Assembly: GCA_026193555.1 (NCBI GenBank)
Contig: JAPHUU010000070.1
Coordinates: 1 to 9,832 of the forward strand
Direction of reading: 5' to 3'
DNA length: 9,832 nucleotides
Origin: Rhodanobacter sp.
Lineage (GTDB): Bacteria; Pseudomonadota; Gammaproteobacteria; Xanthomonadales; Rhodanobacteraceae
Positions 1 to 6,394 of the stretch are shown piece by piece. The notes beneath the pieces were generated by a model. The model had not been told where the DNA came from. It saw only the letters and a list, made by a program, of their open reading frames with translations, and did no database searches. A program made the position numbers and the translations under genes. How positions within the stretch are numbered: the stretch's first letter is position 1; the number at the start of each line of letters is the position of its first letter.

Positions 1-566
1 AGCGGGAAGTTGAATGGTGCGATCACCACCCAGACGCCATAGGGAAGCATCACGCTGGCGTTGTGCGAGGCCACCCCAACGAGCGGATCGTCGGGCAGCA
101 CATGCGCGTAGCCCGCGTGACTTTCGAAGTCGTCGGCATAGTGGCGGAAGAAATCGACGGTTTCCTGCGCCTCGCCCAGCGCCTCCATGCGGTTCTTGCC
201 GACTTCCAGCGTGAGCGCGGCGGCGATCTCGTAGACGCGTTCTTCCATGATCTCGCCGGCGCGGCGGATCAGCCGCACGCGCTCGGCGGCGGGCAGCGCG
301 CGCCAGGCCGGAAACGCCGCGCGCGCCGCGGCCATCGCCGTCTCCACATCGTCGTGGTCGGCAAGCGCGAAGTCACCCAGGCGCAGCCGGCTATCGATGG
401 GGCTGTGGCGCTGCGCGTAATGTTTGGCGTCGCGATCCGTGCCATCGATGAACAGGTGATGGCGCGCACCGAGCCCGGACTCGACCCGTGCCATGGCCGC
501 ATCGAAGCGCTCGTGCATGGTATCCGGCGGGTTGTACATGGTGGCGTAGGTAAGCCGGAAGGTCAT
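1..566 (-). CDS. Aldehyde dehydrogenase family protein (P5C-dehydrogenase-like), N-terminal part, cut by window edge
   Basis: An NAD(P)-dependent aldehyde dehydrogenase that would oxidise an aldehyde to a carboxylic acid in the cytoplasm. Only the first 188 residues are in the window; the reading frame runs open through position 1, so the catalytic Cys and Glu are not visible. The visible part is typical of the family: an N-terminal segment with HHLFIDGT near residue 40, the helix EVGKNRMEALGEAQETVDFF, and the cofactor-domain entry PYGVWVVIAPFNFP at the edge. The long N-terminal extension and the EVGKN motif resemble the L-glutamate-gamma-semialdehyde (1-pyrroline-5-carboxylate) dehydrogenase group more than betaine-type enzymes, but the substrate cannot be read from this. 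The ATG at 566 follows GAGGAT about 7 nt upstream. It lies 15 nt behind the aminotransferase stop on the same strand, so the two are almost certainly co-transcribed. In this order an aminotransferase would make an aldehyde or semialdehyde and this enzyme would oxidise it. Confidence 0.9.
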   Translation of the reverse strand, partial: MTFRLTYATMYNPPDTMHERFDAAMARVESGLGARHHLFIDGTDRDAKHYAQRHSPIDSRLRLGDFALADHDDVETAMAAARAAFPAWRALPAAERVRLIRRAGEIMEERVYEIAAALTLEVGKNRMEALGEAQETVDFFRHYADDFESHAGYAHVLPDDPLVGVASHNASVMLPYGVWVVIAPFNFP

Positions 567-581
567 TGACGGATCCTCGGT

Positions 582-1895
582 TCAGGTGGGAAAGAAGCGC
601 GACAGCAATTGGTCGAGCAGGTGCAGCGCATCGGCGAGATCGCTTTCGTCGATCACCAGTGGCGGCGCCAGGATGAGCAGGTTGCCGCGGGTCGCCAGGG
701 ACACCCCGGAGGCCATCGCGGCATCGACCAGTGCAGTCAGTACGGGCGGCGTCTGCGGCCACGGCGCCAGCGGCTCGCGGGTAGCGCGATCGGTGACCAG
801 CTCGACCACCGCGAACAGACCATGCCCGCCGCGCACGTCGCCAATCACCGGATGGCGTGACTGCAACGCCTGCAGCTCGGCGAACATCTTCGCGCCGAGC
901 GTGCGCGAACGTGTGATCAGGTCCTCGTCCTCATAGGCGCGCAACGCCGCGAGGCCGGCGGCACAGGCCAGCGGATGGCCGCAATAGGTCAGCCCGGTGT
1001 AGAGCATCTGGTGTTGCAGACGATCGGCGACGTCCGCCGACAGCAGCACCGCGCCCAGTGGCAGATGGGCGCCGGTAAGGCCCTTGGCCAAAGTCATCAG
1101 GTCGGGCTTGCCGGCATCGCCGTAACGCTGCCAGGCGAACCATTCGCCGCAGCGACCGAACCCGCTCATCACTTCGTCGGCGATCAGCCACACGCTCCGT
1201 GCGCGGGTTGCCTCGCGCAGGCCGGGCCAGTAGTTGTCCGGCGCGACGATACCGTTGGTGCCGGCATTGGGTTCCATCATCACCGCCGCCACGGTGCTCG
1301 CGCCGTGGCGATCGATGGTCTGGGCAACCGCCCCAACGGCGCGCTCGCCGCAGGTAAATGCATCGCTGCTGTCAAATGCGCAGCGATAGGCATACGGCGG
1401 CGGCACCTGCAGCACGCCGAAGGTTTCCGGATCGGCCTGCACGCGGGTGCGCGCATCGCCTGACAGTGCCATGCAGGCGTAACTCGCGCCGTGGTAAGAG
1501 CGGTCGCGTGTGACGATGCGCCCGCGCGGCTTGCCGCTGGACTGGCGCGCGAACTTGACCGCGTTCTCGTTGGCATCCGCGCCGGCGAGCGTGAAAAACA
1601 CCCGGCCGCCTTCGAAGCCGGCCTTTTCCAGCAGCGCCTCGGCCAGCTCCGCACGCGGCTGCGCGCCCCATGCCGCGCTGACGAAGCACAACTGTTGCGC
1701 CTGGCGACAGATCGCCTCGATCACGGCGGGATGCTGATGACCGAGATTGCTGCATTCGGCCAGGCTGCTCATGTCGAGAATGCTGCGGCCATCCTCCAGT
1801 TCGAGGCGCGCGCCGCGACCGCTGATGACGGTCGGTGCGCGCCATTTCGATGGCACACACCAGCTGTGCAGGACGCTATCGCTTTCGTTCGCCAA
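582..1895 (-). CDS. Class III PLP-dependent aminotransferase (omega-aminotransferase-like)
   Basis: Cytoplasmic fold-type I aminotransferase that moves an amino group from an omega-amino acid or amine to a keto acid. Numbered from the TTG start, it is 437 residues. It shows the cofactor-site features of the family: YHG at 134-136, Glu208 in MMEPNAG, Asp240 in IADEVMSGFGR (pyridine nitrogen), the Schiff-base Lys271 in TLAKGLTGAHLPLGA, and Thr303 in GLTYCGHP (phosphate). Nothing essential is missing. I chose TTG at 1895 because GGGGTGAG sits just upstream at good spacing. The first ATG (1937) has no Shine-Dalgarno, its 14 extra codons have AT-rich third positions unlike the rest of the gene, and it lies directly beside the PcaR box that covers the likely -10. 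Family members also tend to begin near the DSVLHSW segment. It is first in an operon with the aldehyde dehydrogenase and divergent from the PcaR-type regulator. Substrate not assignable; taurine, beta-alanine, aminovalerate or diamine transaminases are all possible relatives. Confidence 0.9.
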   Translation of the reverse strand: MANESDSVLHSWCVPSKWRAPTVISGRGARLELEDGRSILDMSSLAECSNLGHQHPAVIEAICRQAQQLCFVSAAWGAQPRAELAEALLEKAGFEGGRVFFTLAGADANENAVKFARQSSGKPRGRIVTRDRSYHGASYACMALSGDARTRVQADPETFGVLQVPPPYAYRCAFDSSDAFTCGERAVGAVAQTIDRHGASTVAAVMMEPNAGTNGIVAPDNYWPGLREATRARSVWLIADEVMSGFGRCGEWFAWQRYGDAGKPDLMTLAKGLTGAHLPLGAVLLSADVADRLQHQMLYTGLTYCGHPLACAAGLAALRAYEDEDLITRSRTLGAKMFAELQALQSRHPVIGDVRGGHGLFAVVELVTDRATREPLAPWPQTPPVLTALVDAAMASGVSLATRGNLLILAPPLVIDESDLADALHLLDQLLSRFFPT

Positions 1896-1920
1896 ACGCT
1901 CACCCCGGAAATTCGACTTT

Positions 1921-1935
1921 GTGCGATTATCGAAC
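1921..1935 (-). promoter_or_regulatory. PcaR box A (operator over the aminotransferase -10)
   Basis: Read on the minus strand this is GTTCGATAATCGCAC, an imperfect inverted repeat GTTCG-N5-CGCAC. As I remember it, this equals the 15-bp PcaR binding sequence described at pca promoters of Pseudomonas putida. It contains GATAAT (1931-1926), a good -10 hexamer reading towards the aminotransferase. The gene for a PcaR-family regulator starts 69 bp away, which makes it a very likely cognate site. Confidence 0.75.
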
Positions 1936-1954
1936 ATAAATTCGTATTGCGAAC
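1926..1954 (-). promoter_or_regulatory. Candidate promoter of the aminotransferase-aldehyde dehydrogenase operon
   Basis: GTTCGC (1954-1949), 17-nt spacer, GATAAT (1931-1926); with a 16-nt spacer the -35 reads TTCGCA. Both hexamers lie inside the PcaR boxes. Transcription would begin near 1919, giving a leader of about 24 nt that contains the Shine-Dalgarno before the TTG start. A second possibility upstream is a perfect TTGACA (1986-1981) with TTAAAT (1962-1957) at 18-nt spacing, starting near 1950. The sequence cannot decide between them. Confidence 0.45.
1940..1954 (-). promoter_or_regulatory. PcaR box B (second, weaker operator copy)
   Basis: On the minus strand GTTCGCAATACGAAT, with a TTCG-N5-CGAA inverted repeat of the same spacing as box A. 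It is offset from box A by 19 bp, close to two helical turns, so both could be bound on one DNA face. It shares the first five bases and the central CG with box A, about 9 of 15 positions in all. It covers the likely -35 of the aminotransferase promoter and also overlaps the -35 candidate of the divergent regulator gene. Confidence 0.5.
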
Positions 1955-1975
1955 TTATTTAAGACCTTCTACGCT
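1947..1975 (+). promoter_or_regulatory. Candidate promoter of the pcaR-like gene
   Basis: TTGCGA (1947-1952), 17-nt spacer, TACGCT (1970-1975); start of transcription would be near 1982, giving a leader of about 22 nt. The -35 overlaps PcaR box B, which would permit autoregulation. The -10 is a weak match. Confidence 0.35.
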
Positions 1976-2003
1976 CACCCTGTCAATCGAATTCCGTGGC
2001 GTC

Positions 2004-2822
2004 ATGACATCGAAACCCTTCGAAGAGAGTGCGGACTATGTGCAGTCGCTGGCGCGCGGCCTGCAAGTGCTGCGTGCGTTCGACCGCGACCTGCCCAATC
2101 CCAGCCTGTCCCAGGTCGCCGAACGCGTCGGCCTGTCGCGCGCAGTGGTGCGTCGCTCGCTGCTGACCCTGCAGCATCTGGGCTATGTCGGCAGCCGCGG
2201 CCGCAGTTTTTTCCTCACCCCGCGCGTGCTCGAACTGGGCTTCAGTTACCTCAGCTCGCTGGATCTGACCGAGCTGGCGCAGCAATGCATCGAGCAGCTC
2301 TCGCAGCGTGTGGGCGAATCGTGTTCGATGGCGGTGCTGGACGGCAGCGACATCGTCTACGTGCTGCGCGTACCCGTGCGACGGGTGATAAGCGTGGCAC
2401 TGGGCGTGGGTGCACGTCTGCCGGCCTTTGTCGCGTCGATGGGACGGGTGATGCTGGCCGACCTGCCCGATGCCGAGCTTGCCACCTGGCTGAACAAGCA
2501 GAATTTGCGCGCCATCACCCCACACACAATCTGCACCGCCAGCGCATTGAAGACGGAACTGCGTCGTGTGCGCGAGCTGGGTTACGCACTGGTCTCGCGC
2601 GAACTGGAGCCCGGGCTGTGTTCGATCGCCGTGCCGATCCATACCGCCGACGGCCGCGTGGTCGCCGGGCTGAACATCGGCATGCCCTTCAGCGAAGACG
2701 CCCTCGATCGCGCCGTGAAACAGATATTGCCGGCCTTGCGCGATACGCAGCGGGCCATCGAACAGGCCATCCAGCATGGTGGCTGGCTGCCGCACATGGC
2801 GATGAATCATGCCTATGACTGA
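2004..2822 (+). CDS. pcaR: IclR-family transcriptional regulator, PcaR/PcaU/PobR group
   Basis: DNA-binding regulator of 272 residues with the IclR layout: an N-terminal winged helix-turn-helix (residues about 12-70, recognition region around SLSQVAERVGLSRAVVRRSL) followed by an effector-binding domain (about 80-255). The opening DYVQSLARGLQVLRAF, the segment VISVALGVGARLPAFVASMGR and ELEPGLCSIAVPI are hallmarks of the beta-ketoadipate subgroup, whose members respond to beta-ketoadipate or related aromatic intermediates. The ATG at 2004 fits the usual length of this subgroup; the frame stays open upstream to 1491, but that is antisense to the aminotransferase. The Shine-Dalgarno is poor. The gene is divergent from the aminotransferase operon, flanked by a near-ideal PcaR box, and overlaps pcaF by 8 nt, so it probably controls both sides and itself. 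The effector may be beta-ketoadipate or another diacid. The family call is firm; the symbol is by similarity. Confidence 0.9.
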   Translation: MTSKPFEESADYVQSLARGLQVLRAFDRDLPNPSLSQVAERVGLSRAVVRRSLLTLQHLGYVGSRGRSFFLTPRVLELGFSYLSSLDLTELAQQCIEQLSQRVGESCSMAVLDGSDIVYVLRVPVRRVISVALGVGARLPAFVASMGRVMLADLPDAELATWLNKQNLRAITPHTICTASALKTELRRVRELGYALVSRELEPGLCSIAVPIHTADGRVVAGLNIGMPFSEDALDRAVKQILPALRDTQRAIEQAIQHGGWLPHMAMNHAYD

Positions 2823-4017
2823 CGCTTATCTGGTCGATGCGACGCGCACTCCGTTCGGCCGCCATGGCGGCGCGCTGGCTGGCGTGCGCGCCGACGATCT
2901 CGCCGCACTGCCAATCACCGCACTGATGGCGCGCCACCCGACACTGGACTGGGCCATGCTCGACGAGGTGATCCTCGGTTGCGCCAACCAGAGCGGCGAG
3001 GACAACCGCAACGTCGCCCGCATGGCCGCGCTGCTGTCGGGGCTGCCGGAAAGTGTCCCTGCCTTCACCGTCAACCGGCTGTGTGCATCCGGCCTGGATG
3101 CGATCGGACAAGGCGCACGGGCGATTGCCTGCGGCGAGGCCGATCTGATCATCGCCGGTGGCGTCGAGAGCATGACTCGCGCGCCCTACGTCATGGCAAA
3201 GGCCGCCAACAGCTACACCCGCAACCAGCAGTTGGAGGACACCACGCTCGGCTGGCGCATGGTCAACCCCCGCATGCAAGCCGGTTACGGCGTCGACTCG
3301 ATGCCCCAGACCGCCGAGAACCTCGCACGCGAGCACCACATCGACCGCGACAGCCAGGATGCCTATGCCCTGCGCAGCCAGCAGCGCACAGCGAACGCAC
3401 AACAGCAAGGCTGGCTGGCGGAGGAGATCACCGTCGCCCACGTGCCGCGCGGCAGGGAATCGGTCATCGTGCAGCTCGACGAGCATCCGCGCGCCGGAAC
3501 CACGGCGGCGCAGCTGGCGACGCTCAAACCCCTGCTCGGTCCCGGCACCAGCATCACCGCCGGCAATGCATCGGGCCTCAACGACGGCGCCGCGGCGGTG
3601 CTGCTGGCGTCGGAATCGGCTCTCAAGCGGCACGGCCTGCAGCCGCTGGCGCGCATCGTGGGCATGGCGTCGGCCGGCGTGGCACCGCGGCTGATGGGCA
3701 TTGGTCCGGTACCGGCGATCCGGAAACTGCTGGCGCGTACCGGCTTGGGTCTGAACGACTTCGATCGCATCGAGATCAACGAGGCGTTCGCTGCGCAGGT
3801 GCTCGCCTGCACGCGTGCGCTCGGCCTGCCCGACGATGCCGCATGGGTGAACGCCAATGGCGGTGCGATCGCCCTCGGCCACCCACTGGGCGCCAGCGGC
3901 GCGCGGCTGGTGCTGACGGCGGCGTTCGCCTTGCGCCGCCACCAGCAACGCCGTGCCGTGGTCAGCCTGTGCGTCGGCGTCGGCCAGGGACTCGCGCTGG
4001 CCCTGGAGCGGCCATGA
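2815..4017 (+). CDS. pcaF: 3-oxoadipyl-CoA thiolase (beta-ketoadipyl-CoA thiolase)
   Basis: Cleaves 3-oxoadipyl-CoA with CoA into succinyl-CoA and acetyl-CoA, the last step of the beta-ketoadipate pathway; PaaJ of phenylacetate breakdown does the same reaction. The protein is 400 residues, the usual length. The nucleophile Cys90 is in RLCASGLDA, His356 in [10 protein letters not shown], and Cys386 in SLCVGVGQG. Subfamily marks include [19 protein letters not shown], the segment around [24 protein letters not shown], and [10 protein letters not shown], which follow PcaF/PaaJ rather than acetoacetyl-CoA thiolases. The start at 2815 ([13 protein letters not shown]) matches family N-termini; an ATG two codons earlier (2809) is possible. 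The start overlaps the end of the regulator gene by 8 nt, which suggests translational coupling. No pcaIJ CoA-transferase is next to it, so 3-oxoadipyl-CoA must be made by genes elsewhere or beyond the window. Confidence 0.94.
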   Translation: MTDAYLVDATRTPFGRHGGALAGVRADDLAALPITALMARHPTLDWAMLDEVILGCANQSGEDNRNVARMAALLSGLPESVPAFTVNRLCASGLDAIGQGARAIACGEADLIIAGGVESMTRAPYVMAKAANSYTRNQQLEDTTLGWRMVNPRMQAGYGVDSMPQTAENLAREHHIDRDSQDAYALRSQQRTANAQQQGWLAEEITVAHVPRGRESVIVQLDEHPRAGTTAAQLATLKPLLGPGTSITAGNASGLNDGAAAVLLASESALKRHGLQPLARIVGMASAGVAPRLMGIGPVPAIRKLLARTGLGLNDFDRIEINEAFAAQVLACTRALGLPDDAAWVNANGGAIALGHPLGASGARLVLTAAFALRRHQQRRAVVSLCVGVGQGLALALERP

Positions 4018-4333
4018 TCTGCGCAACGCCGGTTCAGCGCGTGATCACGCCGCAGCCCATGCGGCGCCTACGTCGACCCGTTCCCGCGGGGTGCGGGTAT
4101 GCGATTCCATTGATTCGGCGAAATTTCCTGCGACGCCCGGCAACGACCGCTCGTCCGGGAAAGATGCGCCCATCCCGGTTCTTGCCTGCTATCGTTCACA
4201 TGAACTTAACGGTAGATTACAGAAACACCTGTGAGGTCTTGCGGCTCCCCATGCAACACGCCATCCCCCTGCCATATCACGCGACGCCCGCCACGGATCA
4301 ACACCACGCGCCTTCACCAAGGGGGCCCGTGAC
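4018..4333. other. Intergenic region with small inverted repeats, leader of the sulfotransferase gene
   Basis: No gene is supported in these 316 bases. Visible structures are a perfect 12-bp palindrome GCGTGATCACGC (4039-4050); a 6-bp stem with a 5-nt loop right after it (4049-4065, GCCGCA/TGCGGC), not followed by a T-run and so not a standard terminator; and the hyphenated palindrome GTTCA-CA-TGAAC (4194-4205). The last lies in an AT-richer patch where TTGCCT (4182-4187) and CTTAAC (4205-4210) are 17 nt apart, a weak promoter candidate for the downstream operon. AAGGGGG (4319-4325) is the Shine-Dalgarno for the GTG start at 4334. Confidence 0.4.
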
Positions 4334-6358
4334 GTGACGAACACTAGCGCCGTCGGCACCCTGGAGCAGGCGCTGGCCCAGGCCGAGCGCCTGCTGGACA
4401 GCCAGCCGGCGCTCGCCGGTGAACAGGCCGTGGAAATCCTGAAAGTGGTCGATGGCCACCCGGCCGCGCTGCGGCTGCTGGCTGCGGCTCGGTTCGTGCA
4501 GGGCGATACGCCGGGTGCGCTGGAAATCCTCGTGCCACTGGCCCGCGCCCAGCCGAAGTGGGCGGCCGTTCATCTTGACCTTGGCGTGGCGCTGGGCGAT
4601 GCCGGGCGCGGCCAGGAAGCGATCGAGGCGTTGCGCACGGCGGTGGCCTTGAAAGCGGAGCTGCCACAGGCCTGGCGCGCACTGGGCGACCACCTGATGG
4701 CGGCCGGCGAACACGCGGCGGCCGATGCCGCCTACGCCAGGCACGTGCGCTATTCTACCCACGACCCGCGCCTGCTCGCCGCCGCCACCGCGCTGGTCGA
4801 GGAGCGCATTCCCGAGGCCGAGGCCTTGCTGCGCGAACACCTCAAGCAGGCGCCGACCGACGTGGCCGCGATCCGCATGTTTGCCGAGGTGGCTGCCCGC
4901 CTGGGTCGCAACGAGGATGCGCTGCACCTGCTGGAGCGCTGCCTGGAACTGGCGCCCAGTTTCGATGCGGCGCGCCAGCATTACGCCATGATGCTGCACC
5001 GGAGCAATCAACCCGAACAGGCACTGGTAGAGATCGAGCGCCTGCTGCTGGCGGAGCCGGACCATCCCGGCCACCGCAATCTGAAAGCCGTCGTGCTGTG
5101 CCGGATCGGCGACTATGAGCCGGCCATCAGCCTCTACGCCGAGTTGCTCGAACGCTACCCGCGCGAAGCGAAGGTCTGGATGAGCTACGGCCATGCGCTG
5201 AAGACCGCCGGCCATGGTGATCGCGCGATTGCGGCTTATCGCAGCAGCCTGGCGATCGAGCCGTCCTTCGGCGAAGTCTGGTGGAGCCTGGCGAACCTCA
5301 AGACGTTGCGCTTCAGCGCCGCTGACCTCGCGCTGATGCGCCAGCAATTGGCGCGTACCGACCTGGCGGACGACGACCGCCTGCACCTGGAGTTCGCGGT
5401 CGGCAAGGCGCTCGAGGACGCGGCCGAATACGAATCTTCATTCGAACATTACGCCCGGGGCAACGCCATCCGTCACGCGCAGCTGCATTACAGCGCCGCG
5501 GACACCAGCGAGCGCGTGCAGCACATCCGCGAGCACTACACCCGTCCGTTCTTCGCCGCCCGTGCCGGGGCCGGTTGCACGGCGCGCGATCCGATCTTCA
5601 TCGTCGGCCTGCCGCGCTCCGGCTCGACCCTGATCGAGCAGATCCTGTCCAGCCACAGTCAGGTCGAAGGCACGATGGAGTTGCCGGAAGTCACCTCGAT
5701 CACGCGCATGCTGCGCGAACAGGGCAATGAAGACAGCGCGATGCCGTACCACGAGCAGCTCGCGGCGCTCGACGCCGATGCGCTGCGTGCACTGGGCGAA
5801 CGTTACCTCGAGCACACCCGGATCCAGCGCAAGACCGCGGCGCCGTTGTTCATCGACAAGATGCCGAACAACTTCATGCATGCGGGCCTGCTCCACTTGA
5901 TGCTGCCGAACGCGATCATCATCGATGCGCGGCGGCATCCACTGGCCTGCTGTTTTTCGGGCTTCAAACAGCATTTCGCGCGTGGGCAGAGTTTCAGTTA
6001 CAGCCTGGACGATATCGCTCGTTACTACCGCGATTACGTCGTGCTTATGGCGCACTTCGACGAGGTGTTGCCGGGGCGGATCCACCGCGTCTTCTACGAG
6101 CGCATGGTCGAGGACACCGAAGGCGAGGTGCGGCGCCTGCTCGACCATTGTGGCTTGCCGTTCGAGGCATCGTGCCTGCGCTTCTTCGAAAACGCGCGGC
6201 CCGTTCGCACCGCAAGTTCGGAACAAGTGCGCCAGCCGATCTATCGCGAAGGCGTGGATCACTGGCGGCACTACGCGCCATGGCTGGCGCCTTTGCAGTC
6301 GGCATTGGGGAATGTGCTTGAGCAGTACCCGGATGTGCCGGAATTTCACCACAAGTAG
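4334..6358 (+). CDS. TPR-repeat sulfotransferase family protein
   Basis: A 674-residue fusion of an N-terminal tetratricopeptide domain and a C-terminal sulfotransferase. Residues about 10-380 form a helical array; TPR-like units are clearest at 75-110, 180-210, 215-245 and 250-315 (for example AWRALGDHLMAAGEHAAADAAY and VWMSYGHALKTAGHGDRAIAAY). Residues about 418-670 are a Sulfotransfer_3-type domain: the PAPS 5'-phosphosulfate loop IFIVGLPRSGSTLIEQILSS (421-440), DKMPNNF (508-514), the 3'-phosphate segment DARRHPLACCFSGFKQHF (531-548), and the terminal SSEQVRQPIYREG..HWRHY block (628-646). By family it would transfer sulfate from PAPS to a hydroxyl or amine, with the TPRs binding a partner or substrate; the acceptor is unknown. 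No signal peptide is seen, so it acts in the cytoplasm. The start is GTG, chosen for AAGGGGG 8 nt upstream. It lies 36 nt before the TonB receptor on the same strand, with no terminator between, so an operon is likely. Confidence 0.92.
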   Translation: MTNTSAVGTLEQALAQAERLLDSQPALAGEQAVEILKVVDGHPAALRLLAAARFVQGDTPGALEILVPLARAQPKWAAVHLDLGVALGDAGRGQEAIEALRTAVALKAELPQAWRALGDHLMAAGEHAAADAAYARHVRYSTHDPRLLAAATALVEERIPEAEALLREHLKQAPTDVAAIRMFAEVAARLGRNEDALHLLERCLELAPSFDAARQHYAMMLHRSNQPEQALVEIERLLLAEPDHPGHRNLKAVVLCRIGDYEPAISLYAELLERYPREAKVWMSYGHALKTAGHGDRAIAAYRSSLAIEPSFGEVWWSLANLKTLRFSAADLALMRQQLARTDLADDDRLHLEFAVGKALEDAAEYESSFEHYARGNAIRHAQLHYSAADTSERVQHIREHYTRPFFAARAGAGCTARDPIFIVGLPRSGSTLIEQILSSHSQVEGTMELPEVTSITRMLREQGNEDSAMPYHEQLAALDADALRALGERYLEHTRIQRKTAAPLFIDKMPNNFMHAGLLHLMLPNAIIIDARRHPLACCFSGFKQHFARGQSFSYSLDDIARYYRDYVVLMAHFDEVLPGRIHRVFYERMVEDTEGEVRRLLDHCGLPFEASCLRFFENARPVRTASSEQVRQPIYREGVDHWRHYAPWLAPLQSALGNVLEQYPDVPEFHHK

Positions 6359-6394
6359 TCATCGTTGATTGTCACCACCGCAAGGGGAGAACAC

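Noticed and set aside
63..569. Plus-strand frame of 168 codons at the left edge
   Set aside because: The minus strand here codes for an aldehyde dehydrogenase with clear family motifs.
1491..2003. Upstream extension of the regulator reading frame
   Set aside because: These 171 codons are antisense to the aminotransferase and cross the divergent control region; the IclR domain begins properly after ATG 2004.
2689..4026. Long open frame of 445 codons antisense to pcaF
   Set aside because: It mirrors a well-conserved thiolase gene, has no recognisable protein features, and long antisense frames are expected in GC-rich coding DNA.
4049..4065. Hairpin after pcaF as a terminator
   Set aside because: Only a 6-bp stem and no T-run follows.
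4298..5386. Long antisense frame of 362 codons under the TPR region
   Set aside because: Shadow of the sulfotransferase gene, whose TPR and PAPS motifs show which strand codes.
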